Shown piece by piece: positions 45,374-52,599 of a DNA stretch of 64,000 nt; position 1 is the first letter of the stretch; each line of letters opens with the position of its first letter. Source of the stretch: Comamonadaceae bacterium. GTDB lineage: Bacteria; Pseudomonadota; Gammaproteobacteria; Burkholderiales; Burkholderiaceae_C. The notes under the pieces were generated by a model, which had not been told where the DNA came from, ran no database searches, and worked only from the letters and a program-made list of their open reading frames with translations. The position numbers were made by a program, and so were the translations under genes. The stretch covers positions 1 through 64,000 of the forward strand of contig JAIYAR010000019.1 of assembly GCA_027488985.1 (NCBI GenBank), read 5' to 3'.

Positions 45374-46501
45374 ATGAACGCTAAAGCCTCTGCAACCGGT
45401 GAGTGGTACGGACAAGCCCAGCCCGCCGACCGCACCAGTAAAACCGACGACGAACGCATCAAGGACATCACCGTGTTGCCCCCTCCAGAGCACCTTATCC
45501 GCTTTTTCCCCATTCGCGGCAGCGCGACCGAAACCCTGATTTCGGACACCCGTGCCACGATCCACAACATCATGGCCGGCAAGGACGATCGTCTGCTGGT
45601 CATCATCGGACCCTGCTCCATCCATGACCCTGCCGCCGCGCTGGACTACGCCCGTCGTCTGAAAGTCGAGCGCGAGAAGTACAAAGACACGCTGGAAATC
45701 GTGATGCGCGTGTACTTCGAGAAGCCCCGCACTACCGTGGGCTGGAAGGGCCTGATCAATGACCCCTACCTGGACGAGAGCTACCGCATTGACGAAGGCC
45801 TGCGCATTGCACGCCAGTTGCTGATCGAGATCAACCGCTTGGGCGTGCCTGCGGGCAGCGAGTTCTTGGACGTCATTTCCCCTCAATACCTCGGCGACCT
45901 GATTTCCTGGGGCGCTATTGGCGCACGTACCACCGAGAGCCAGGTGCACCGCGAGTTGGCCTCCGGCATCTCCGCGCCCATCGGCTTCAAGAACGGCACG
46001 GACGGCAATATCAAGATCGCAACCGACGCTATTCAAGCTGCAGCCGGTGGCCACCACTTCTTGTCGGTGCACAAAAACGGCCAAGTGGCGATTGTGCAAA
46101 CCAACGGCAACCCTGACTGCCACGTCATCCTGCGCGGCGGCAAGGCGCCCAACTACGATGCCGCCAATGTGGCCGCCGCCTGTGCGGACCTCGCCAAAGC
46201 CAAGCTGCCTCAGACCCTGATGGTGGATTGCAGCCACGCCAATAGCAGCAAGCAGCACGAAAAGCAGCTGGATGTGGCCAAAGACATTGCCGGCCAGATC
46301 AGCGGTGGTTCGCGCAGCGTCTTTGGCGTGATGGTGGAAAGCCACCTGAACGCCGGAGCCCAGAAGTTCACCCCCGGCAAGGACGACGCAACTGCCTTGG
46401 AATACGGCAAGAGCATTACCGATGCCTGCCTGGGCTGGGACGATTCGGTGGAGTCACTGGAAGTGCTGTCTGCCGCCGTCAAGGCGCGCCGTGCAGCCTG
46501 A
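45374..46501 (+). CDS. aroG: 3-deoxy-7-phosphoheptulonate (DAHP) synthase, class I
   Basis: A 375-residue AroF/G/H-type enzyme that condenses phosphoenolpyruvate and erythrose-4-phosphate, the first step of the shikimate pathway. It shows LLVIIGPCSIHDPAAALDYA near residue 75, RVYFEKPRTTVGWKGLINDP near 112, WGAIGARTTESQVHRELASG near 176 and VDCSHANSSKQHEKQ near 285 (metal-binding His). Which amino acid feeds back on it cannot be told safely. Expression is probably set by the attenuator upstream. The symbol aroG is used for the family, not for proven Phe sensitivity. Confidence 0.92.
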   Translation: MNAKASATGEWYGQAQPADRTSKTDDERIKDITVLPPPEHLIRFFPIRGSATETLISDTRATIHNIMAGKDDRLLVIIGPCSIHDPAAALDYARRLKVEREKYKDTLEIVMRVYFEKPRTTVGWKGLINDPYLDESYRIDEGLRIARQLLIEINRLGVPAGSEFLDVISPQYLGDLISWGAIGARTTESQVHRELASGISAPIGFKNGTDGNIKIATDAIQAAAGGHHFLSVHKNGQVAIVQTNGNPDCHVILRGGKAPNYDAANVAAACADLAKAKLPQTLMVDCSHANSSKQHEKQLDVAKDIAGQISGGSRSVFGVMVESHLNAGAQKFTPGKDDATALEYGKSITDACLGWDDSVESLEVLSAAVKARRAA

Positions 46502-46513
46502 TGGCGCCAAAAA

Positions 46514-46571
46514 AAGCCGGAGTGATGGCTCCGGCTTACATTACCGAGCGGGCCTGAGTGCCCGCTTTTTT
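46514..46571 (+). terminator. Double-hairpin terminator after DAHP synthase
   Basis: The first hairpin is AAGCCGGAG (46514-46522) with CTCCGGCTT (46529-46537). The second is AGCGGGC (46547-46553) with GCCCGCT (46560-46566), followed by six T. The second is the canonical terminator. The convergent gene on the minus strand ends 6 bp further on. Confidence 0.88.
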
Positions 46572-46576
46572 GTGCC

Positions 46577-46852
46577 TTATTGCAGCGGAGCAGGGGCCCG
46601 CAGCGACTCCATCACCGCGTCCGGCGTGCCGCCAGCGGCCAAGTGGGTTTTGTACCAGACGCTCAGGATGGTGCTGATCACCGGGCCGGGGTTCTCGCGC
46701 ACCTTGGCCAAGTTCCACTGGTTGAGTTGGCAGATGCGCTCGACGAGGTCCATGTCCATGTCAATCGCTTCGGCGTCGCAGCGGCGCAGCTTCAGGTCGG
46801 TGAATTGGGCGCCTTCCGGGAGGCGGAGTTGAAAGTTCGGATCGGTTTGCAT
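46577..46852 (-). CDS. Conserved hypothetical protein, 91 residues
   Basis: A small soluble, acidic protein (MQTDPNFQLRLPEGAQFTDLKLRRC, then DMDMDLVERICQLN and STILSVWYKTHLAAGG). No domain is recognised. The start at ATG 46852 is preferred to an upstream TTG in the dispersed repeat. It lies 51 bp after mpl on the same strand, so it may be co-transcribed. The function is unknown to me. Confidence 0.65.
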   Translation of the reverse strand: MQTDPNFQLRLPEGAQFTDLKLRRCDAEAIDMDMDLVERICQLNQWNLAKVRENPGPVISTILSVWYKTHLAAGGTPDAVMESLRAPAPLQ

Positions 46853-46862
46853 GGGGTTTAGG

Positions 46863-46922
46863 GTCAAATATGGCGCTAGCTCTAGCAGATATTGCGCGAG
46901 CAGCTATGAAGTTTGTAGCAAG
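46863..46922 (-). repeat. Dispersed 13-9-10 repeat, copy 9 (mpl 3' end)
   Basis: TTGCTACAAACTTCAT, then AGCTGCTCGCGCA, 9 nt, then AGAGCTAGCGCC, a rearranged second block. The mpl stop codon (TAG at 46906-46904) and its last residues LLQTS come from it. Confidence 0.7.
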
Positions 46923-48397
46923 TTGGCGAGTTTGGCGTGGATGCCGCCGAAGCCACCATTGCTCATGCACAGCACGTGGTCGCCCGGCTGTAGGGCGGCG
47001 GCCAATTGGGCCAGCACGGCCTCAATGGTGTCGCCCACGTGCGCTCGTGCGCCCATGGGGGCCAGCGCTTCGGCCGCGTCCCAGCCCAAGCCACCTCTGT
47101 GGCAAAAGGCGAGGTCGGCTTCTTCCAGGCTCCAGGGCAATTGGGCTTTCATGGCGCCTAGCTTCATGGTGTTGGAGCGCGGCTCGAACACGGCCAGGAT
47201 GCGCCCGCTACCGACTTGGCGGCGCAGGCCGTTGACCGTGGTGCGGATGGCAGTGGGGTGGTGGGCAAAGTCATCGTAAATGGTGACGGGTGCGCTGCCC
47301 GGTTGTCCTGCCAGTGGGGCGTGTGCGCGCACTTCCATGCGGCGCTTTACGTTTACGAACTGGCCCAAGGCTTCTGCGGCGACTGCGGGCGACACGCCCA
47401 CATGCTCGGCGGCGGCGATGGCTGCCAGCGCATTGAGCTGGTTGTGCACGCCGCCCAAGGCCCACTGCACCCGCGCGACTTCGCGGCCGTGGTGGTGGAC
47501 GGCAAAGTCGTTGGGCTCGCCGACTGCATAAAAGTCGCTCACGGCGGCGCCGAAGCTGCGTTGTTCGCTCCAGCAGCCTTGGTGTAGCACCCGGGTGAGG
47601 CTGTCTTCCAGCCCGTTCACGATCACGCGGCCGGTACCGGGCACGGTGCGCACCAGGTGGTGGAACTGCCGTTCGATGGCGGCCAGGTCGACAAAGATGT
47701 CGGCGTGGTCGAATTCCAGGTTGTTCAGGATGGCAGTGCGCGGGCGGTAGTGCACGAATTTGCTGCGCTTGTCGAAGAAGGCGGTGTCGTATTCGTCGGC
47801 TTCGATTACGAAGAGTTTCGCTTCGGAGGCGGGGTGGAGGGGCGTCTGCGCCCTCTGCTCCGTGTCCCCCGCCCGCTGCGCGGGCTCCTCCTTGACCTGC
47901 GCAGAGGGCGCAGACGCCCCACCATCCAGTCTTGCCGATACTCCGAAGTTCAAAGGGACGCCGCCTACCAGGAATCCCGGTTGCAGCCCTGCGTACTCCA
48001 GCACCCAGGCCAGCATGCTGGTGGTGGTGGTTTTGCCGTGGGTGCCGGCGACTGCCAACACGTGTCGGCCTTGGAGCACATGTTCAGCCAGCCATTGGGG
48101 GCCGCTGGTGTAAGGGGCGCCCGCGTCGAGAATGGCTTCCATGAGCGGGAATTTGGGCGTTCCGTCAGCGAGTCGCGCGCGGCTGACGACGTTGCCGATG
48201 ACGTACATGTCAGGCTGCAAGGCCATTTGTTCAGCGCCGAAACCTTCGATCAGTTCGATGCCCAGGGCCCGGAGCTGGTCGCTCATGGGGGGGTAAACGC
48301 CGGCATCGCAGCCGGTTACTTTGTGGCCGGCTTCACGTGCCAGCGCGGCCAGGCCACCCATGAAGGTGCCGCAAATGCCCAGAATATGAATATGCAT
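46904..48397 (-). CDS. mpl: UDP-MurNAc-peptide recycling ligase Mpl, with in-frame palindrome insertion
   Basis: A 497-residue Mur ligase that reattaches the recycled tripeptide L-Ala-D-Glu-meso-DAP to UDP-MurNAc. The start is MHIHILGICGTFMGGLAALARE, then the P-loop [17 protein letters not shown] near residue 110 and VIEADEYDTAFFDKRSKF. Between GVSARL and the VIEADEYD segment, about 34 extra residues appear (ending in TEQRAQTPLHPASE), where E. coli Mpl has only a few. They are encoded by constant-core palindrome C (47833-47926), still in frame. The upstream frame runs beyond 48397 but is not conserved. AmpD, another recycling enzyme, is in the same window. Confidence 0.9.
   Translation of the reverse strand: MHIHILGICGTFMGGLAALAREAGHKVTGCDAGVYPPMSDQLRALGIELIEGFGAEQMALQPDMYVIGNVVSRARLADGTPKFPLMEAILDAGAPYTSGPQWLAEHVLQGRHVLAVAGTHGKTTTTSMLAWVLEYAGLQPGFLVGGVPLNFGVSARLDGGASAPSAQVKEEPAQRAGDTEQRAQTPLHPASEAKLFVIEADEYDTAFFDKRSKFVHYRPRTAILNNLEFDHADIFVDLAAIERQFHHLVRTVPGTGRVIVNGLEDSLTRVLHQGCWSEQRSFGAAVSDFYAVGEPNDFAVHHHGREVARVQWALGGVHNQLNALAAIAAAEHVGVSPAVAAEALGQFVNVKRRMEVRAHAPLAGQPGSAPVTIYDDFAHHPTAIRTTVNGLRRQVGSGRILAVFEPRSNTMKLGAMKAQLPWSLEEADLAFCHRGGLGWDAAEALAPMGARAHVGDTIEAVLAQLAAALQPGDHVLCMSNGGFGGIHAKLANLLQTS
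47833..47926. repeat. Constant-core palindrome, copy C (inside mpl)
   Basis: Arms 47833-47858 and 47901-47926 (26 nt) match at 24 of 26 positions. The 42-nt centre has GTGTCCCCCGCCCGCTGCG and GGGCTCCTCCTTGACC, nearly identical to copy A. Arm sequence is different from A and B. It is translated within mpl. Confidence 0.82.
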
Positions 48398-48446
48398 GGC
48401 CGGTATTCTACGGGGCACTCCAGTGGCCAAATTTATGTATGAATTG

Positions 48447-48496
48447 TGCCTTTGGCGCGCGCAGAGTATGCGCGGGCAGCTATCAATTTCGGAGCG
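48447..48496 (-). repeat. Dispersed repeat, copy 10 (mpl upstream region)
   Basis: On the minus strand CGCTCCGAAATTGAT precedes AGCTGCCCGCGCA, then 9 nt, then CGCGCCAAAGGCA. It lies between the divergent mpl and the 48542 gene; a long plus-strand frame starting at 48446 would be translated from it, so that start is rejected. Confidence 0.65.
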
Positions 48497-48541
48497 AATC
48501 ACCGGATCACGGGGCTTTCTGCGGGCGGGCACAATTGGTCT

Positions 48542-49138
48542 ATGGATGATTTGAAAAAAGAAATCGCGGCCACGGCGGCGCGTTTGGTAGTGGAAGAGGG
48601 GCTGGAATACGGTCCGGCCAAGCGCCGCGCGGTCAAGCAGTTGGGCGTACCGCCCCGCTCCGCGCTGCCGGATAACGATCAGGTGGAGGCTGCGGTCGAG
48701 GAGTACATTGCCATCTTCTGTGCAGAGAGCCAAGCAGAGGAGTTGCAGGCCTTGCGTGAGCTCGCATTGCAATGGATGCAGCGCTTGGAAGCGTATCGGC
48801 CCCACTTGGGCGGCGCTGTGTGGCGCGGCACAGCCACGCGGCGGTCCGACATTTATTTGCAATTGTTTTGTGATGACCCCAAATCAGCGGAGATCAGCCT
48901 GATTGACAAGGGAGTTCGCTTTGAGGTGCGCTCTGTGCCCGGACTGCAAGGGGATATGGTGGACGCTCTGAGCATTCACGCGATGTGCCTGCCCTTGGGC
49001 GAGCATGTGGGCGTGCATTTGTTGATTAACGACCTCGATGACATGCGGGGTGCCTTGCAGCAGGATGGCAAGGGCAGGGCGCCGCGGGGTAACTTGGCGG
49101 CAGTTAAAAAGCTGTTGGGAGATGTTCGTGACAGATAG
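48542..49138 (+). CDS. Conserved hypothetical protein, 198 residues
   Basis: A soluble, mixed alpha/beta protein with an N-terminal helical region (MDDLKKEIAATAARLVVEEGLEYGPAKRRAVKQLG). The later region has RSDIYLQLFCDDPKSAEISLID and HVGVHLLINDLDD, a ferredoxin-like beta-alpha pattern. I do not recognise a function. Its 3' end overlaps the thioredoxin-like gene by 11 bp, so they are probably co-transcribed. Confidence 0.7.
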   Translation: MDDLKKEIAATAARLVVEEGLEYGPAKRRAVKQLGVPPRSALPDNDQVEAAVEEYIAIFCAESQAEELQALRELALQWMQRLEAYRPHLGGAVWRGTATRRSDIYLQLFCDDPKSAEISLIDKGVRFEVRSVPGLQGDMVDALSIHAMCLPLGEHVGVHLLINDLDDMRGALQQDGKGRAPRGNLAAVKKLLGDVRDR

Positions 49139-49688
49139 TAAAGATTTAGCCGAAACTCCACCTGCGCGGCGGCGCACGGTGCTCTGGGGTGTTGTCGCCG
49201 GTTTGGCGGGTGCCGCAGGGCTGGGGTTGTCGATTCGTCATGACAAAAATTCCGCTGCGGCGGTGGCTGACCCTGTGCCGGGCTTTTGGGCGCAGGAGTG
49301 GCAAACCCCGCAGGACACCACGTTGGCCATGGCAGGACTCAAAGGTCGGCCTGTCTTGATTAACTTCTGGGCGACGTGGTGCCCGCCCTGCGTCGACGAG
49401 CTACCCCTACTGGAGAGTTTCTTTAAGGAGCAGGGCAGCCGTGGTGTGCAGGTGCTAGGGCTTGCCATTGACCGCAAAGAGGCCGTTGTGCCATTTCTCA
49501 AGAAGCTGCCCTTGAGTTTCCCGGTCGCAATGGCCGGTTTGTCTGGTGCAGACCTCGGGCGGGCGCTAGGCAACATTACCGGAGGCTTGCCGTTTTCGGT
49601 GTTGGTGGCTTCAGACGGCTCTATCGCGCAGCGAAAGATGGGGCGGGTGACCGAGTCGGACCTGGTCGCTTGGGCTGCGGTAAAATAG
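49128..49688 (+). CDS. TlpA/ResA-like thioredoxin
   Basis: A 186-residue protein with a membrane segment near residues 17-35 (VLWGVVAGLAGAAGLGLSI) and a periplasmic thioredoxin domain. The redox motif is INFWATWCPPCVDELPLLE near residue 80. Such proteins reduce periplasmic disulfides, often for cytochrome c or copper sites. GTG 49128 is chosen because GGGAG is 6 bp upstream; ATG 49122 in the same frame is too close to it. Confidence 0.85.
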   Translation: MTDSKDLAETPPARRRTVLWGVVAGLAGAAGLGLSIRHDKNSAAAVADPVPGFWAQEWQTPQDTTLAMAGLKGRPVLINFWATWCPPCVDELPLLESFFKEQGSRGVQVLGLAIDRKEAVVPFLKKLPLSFPVAMAGLSGADLGRALGNITGGLPFSVLVASDGSIAQRKMGRVTESDLVAWAAVK

Positions 49689-49701
49689 AGGTTCCTACCT
49701 A

Positions 49702-49743
49702 GCGGATTCGGTCTGAATCCGCTGTCTCAAGCCCCTCCGGGGC
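49702..49743. other. Tandem hairpins in the thioredoxin-accB gap
   Basis: GCGGATTC (49702-49709) and GAATCCGC (49715-49722) form a perfect 8-bp stem with a 5-nt loop. Nine bases later GCCCC (49731-49735) faces GGGGC (49739-49743). No T tract follows the second. They could end the upstream operon by another route or form part of an accB leader. The rest of the gap (49744-49858) is AT-rich and likely holds the accB promoter, which I could not pin down. Confidence 0.5.
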
Positions 49744-49858
49744 GATTGTGTTTGGACATTTTTCCAGTCTTTTCCTTTCTTTTGGGTGGAGATATGGTTT
49801 TTTGGCGGCAATTTGCTGTAAATTCGCCGCTTTACTAATGTCGGTTGTTGGAGATTCC

Positions 49859-50317
49859 ATGGATTTACGCAAACTCAAAACCCTGATCGATCTGGTGTCT
49901 GATTCCAATGTGTCGGAACTGGAAATTACCGAGGCCGAAGGCAAGGTCCGTATCGTCAAGGGTGGTGGTGCAATGGTTCAGGGCTATGCGCCTGCTCCCG
50001 TTTATGCAGCGCCTGCTCCGGCAGCAGCGGCCGCCGCAGCCCCAGCGCCCGCTCCCACTCCCGCAGAAGCCGCCGCGCCTGCCGGCCACACCGTAAAGTC
50101 CCCTATGGTGGGGACCTTCTATCGTTCCTCTGCCCCGGGCGCGAAGCCTTTCGTGGAAATTGGTGACTCCATCAAGGAAGGCGACACCATCTGCATTATT
50201 GAAGCGATGAAGATCCTGAACGAGATCGAAGCCGACAAGTCCGGTACGGTGACGCAGATTTTGTGTGAGAACGGTCAGGCTGTGGAATACGGCCAACCCC
50301 TGTTCATCATCGAATAA
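49859..50317 (+). CDS. accB: Biotin carboxyl carrier protein of acetyl-CoA carboxylase
   Basis: A 152-residue carrier that moves the biotin-bound carboxyl group in the first step of fatty-acid synthesis. It has an N-terminal helical region ([20 protein letters not shown]), an Ala/Pro-rich linker at about 45-75 and a biotinyl domain with [15 protein letters not shown]. The Lys in EAMK is the biotinylation site. The start at ATG 49859 fits the family. accC follows after 12 bp. Confidence 0.96.
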   Translation: MDLRKLKTLIDLVSDSNVSELEITEAEGKVRIVKGGGAMVQGYAPAPVYAAPAPAAAAAAAPAPAPTPAEAAAPAGHTVKSPMVGTFYRSSAPGAKPFVEIGDSIKEGDTICIIEAMKILNEIEADKSGTVTQILCENGQAVEYGQPLFIIE

Positions 50318-50329
50318 GACGCAGCACCC

Positions 50330-51679
50330 ATGTTCAAGAAAATTCTGGTCGCCAACCGGGGCGAGATTGCGCTGCGTATCCAGCGCGCCTGCCGAGAGTT
50401 GGGTATCAAGGCCGTCATGGTTTATTCCGAGGCGGACCGCGAAGCCAAGTATGTAAAGCTGGCAGAAGAAGCGGTGTGTATCGGCCCGGCGCCGTCCGGT
50501 CTGAGCTACCTCAATATGCCGGCCATCATTTCGGCCGCGGAAGTGACCGATGCGGAAGCCATTCACCCCGGCTACGGCTTTTTGAGCGAAAACGCGGACT
50601 TCGCTGAGCGCGTGGAGAAGAGCGGTTTCCAGTTCATCGGTCCTACACCCGAGTCCATCCGCATCATGGGGGACAAGGTGTCGGCCAAGCAGGCCATGAT
50701 CCGCGCGGGCGTGCCCTGCGTGCCCGGCTCTGAAGGCGAGCTGCCGGATGATCCGGTGGCGATGAAGCGCATTGCCAAGGCCATTGGCTACCCGGTAATC
50801 ATCAAGGCCGCCGGCGGTGGCGGTGGTCGCGGCATGCGTGTGGTGCACACCGAGGCAGCACTGGTCAACGCAGTGCAGATGACCAAGGCCGAAGCCGGTG
50901 CGGCGTTCAACAATCCGGCGGTGTACATGGAGAAATTTCTCCAGAACCCCCGGCACATTGAAATCCAGATCCTGGCGGATAAGCACAAGAACGCGGTGTA
51001 CTTGGGTGAACGCGATTGCTCTATGCAACGTCGCCACCAGAAGGTGCTGGAAGAGTCACCCGCTCCGGGCATCAACCGCAAGCTGATCGAGCGTATCGGC
51101 GAGCGTTGCGTGGCTGCCTGCAAGAAGATCGGCTACCGCGGAGCGGGCACTTTCGAGTTCTTGTACGAAGACGGCGAGTTCTATTTCATCGAAATGAATA
51201 CCCGCGTACAGGTGGAGCATCCGGTGACCGAAATGGTTACGGGCATTGACATCGTCAAGACCCAGATCATGGTGGCTGCCGGCGAAAAACTTCCTTTCAC
51301 GCAGCGCCAGATCGAGGTGCGTGGTCATGCGATCGAGTGCCGTGTGAATGCAGAAGATCCATACAAATTCACCCCGTCCCCAGGACGTGTCACCATGTGG
51401 CACGCCCCTGGCGGCCCCGGCGTGCGTGTGGATTCACATGTGTACACCAACTACTTTGTGCCCCCGAACTACGACTCCATGATCGGCAAGATCATTGTTC
51501 ACGGCGATACCCGCGAGCAGGCCATGGCACGCATGCGAACTGCATTGGCAGAGACTGTTGTCGAAGGTATCAGTACCAACATCCCTTTGCACCGCGAGTT
51601 GATGGTGGATGCCAAGTTCATGGACGGTGGAACCAACATCCACTACCTTGAGCATTGGTTGGAACAACACAAGCGATAA
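50330..51679 (+). CDS. accC: Biotin carboxylase
   Basis: A 449-residue ATP-grasp enzyme that carboxylates biotin on AccB. It shows [21 protein letters not shown] at the N-terminus, the glycine-rich [15 protein letters not shown] near residue 160, [20 protein letters not shown] near 230 and the catalytic [14 protein letters not shown] near 288. Length matches E. coli AccC (449). Confidence 0.98.
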   Translation: MFKKILVANRGEIALRIQRACRELGIKAVMVYSEADREAKYVKLAEEAVCIGPAPSGLSYLNMPAIISAAEVTDAEAIHPGYGFLSENADFAERVEKSGFQFIGPTPESIRIMGDKVSAKQAMIRAGVPCVPGSEGELPDDPVAMKRIAKAIGYPVIIKAAGGGGGRGMRVVHTEAALVNAVQMTKAEAGAAFNNPAVYMEKFLQNPRHIEIQILADKHKNAVYLGERDCSMQRRHQKVLEESPAPGINRKLIERIGERCVAACKKIGYRGAGTFEFLYEDGEFYFIEMNTRVQVEHPVTEMVTGIDIVKTQIMVAAGEKLPFTQRQIEVRGHAIECRVNAEDPYKFTPSPGRVTMWHAPGGPGVRVDSHVYTNYFVPPNYDSMIGKIIVHGDTREQAMARMRTALAETVVEGISTNIPLHRELMVDAKFMDGGTNIHYLEHWLEQHKR

Positions 51680-51687
51680 GGCGTTGC

Positions 51688-52566
51688 ATGTTTGAATTGC
51701 GTTTGATGTGTCCCGAAGACCGGGTCGAAAACCTGAGTGATGCGCTGGACGCGTTGGATGCGCTGAGTGTCAGCGTGGAAGATGCTGATGCCCAAACAGA
51801 CGCCGAGCAGGCCCTGTTCGGCGAACCCGGAATGCCGCCACCCAAAGACGGGTGGCAGCGTTCCCGCGTGATCGCTTTGTTTGCGGATCGTGCCCAGGCT
51901 GACGAGGCCGCCCAGTTGCTGTCTGCCCAAGACTTCTTCGAGGGCTGCCGTATTCTGGGTATCGAAGTACTGGAAGACCAGGATTGGGTGCGATTGACCC
52001 AGTCGCAGTTTGCGCCAGTGGAGATTACCCCAGAGTTCTGGATCGTGCCGACCTGGCACGAGCCGCCGGCTCAGGCCAAAGAGGTGATCCGTCTGGATCC
52101 GGGGCTCGCATTCGGCACGGGTACGCACCCCACCACACGCATGTGCTTGCGTTGGATTGCGCGCAATGGTGGATCCGGCCGCGTGCTGGACTATGGCTGT
52201 GGATCAGGAATTCTGGCCATTGGTGCTGCCAAATTCGGCGCAACAGAAGTGATCGCTGTGGATATCGATCAAGCCGCAGTGGACTCCACAGTGCTGAATG
52301 CAGAGGCAAATCTCGTCAGTCTGGTATCCGGGCTGCCCGACGCTGCAAAAGGCGACTTCGATGTCGTCCTCGCCAACATCCTGGCGACCCCCTTGAAGGT
52401 GCTTGCACCTCTGTTGTGTGCCCATGTGAAAAGCGGCGGACATTTGGTCCTTGCCGGGATACTTGAGCGACAGGCTGATGAGCTGAAAGCGGCTTACGCG
52501 CCGTATTGCATGTTGTCTGTCGCTGACACCGAAGACGGTTGGATTTTGATGACCTCCACGGTCTAA
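51688..52566 (+). CDS. prmA: Ribosomal protein L11 methyltransferase
   Basis: A 292-residue enzyme that trimethylates ribosomal protein L11. The N-terminal substrate-binding domain is followed by the SAM motif VLDYGCGSGILAIGAAKFGA near residue 168. The DVVLANILATPLKVLAPLL active-site segment is near 230. The ATG at 51688 is 8 bp after accC. Confidence 0.95.
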   Translation: MFELRLMCPEDRVENLSDALDALDALSVSVEDADAQTDAEQALFGEPGMPPPKDGWQRSRVIALFADRAQADEAAQLLSAQDFFEGCRILGIEVLEDQDWVRLTQSQFAPVEITPEFWIVPTWHEPPAQAKEVIRLDPGLAFGTGTHPTTRMCLRWIARNGGSGRVLDYGCGSGILAIGAAKFGATEVIAVDIDQAAVDSTVLNAEANLVSLVSGLPDAAKGDFDVVLANILATPLKVLAPLLCAHVKSGGHLVLAGILERQADELKAAYAPYCMLSVADTEDGWILMTSTV

Positions 52567-52599
52567 GACTGGTGATTGCGCCCACTACAATGTGAGGCA

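Noticed and set aside
48446-48541. Longer N-terminus for the 48542 protein
   Set aside because: Those codons come from a dispersed repeat copy; the ATG at 48542 begins the conserved-looking helix.
49865-51037. 390-codon minus-strand open frame opposite accB/accC
   Set aside because: Shadow of two clear acetyl-CoA carboxylase genes.
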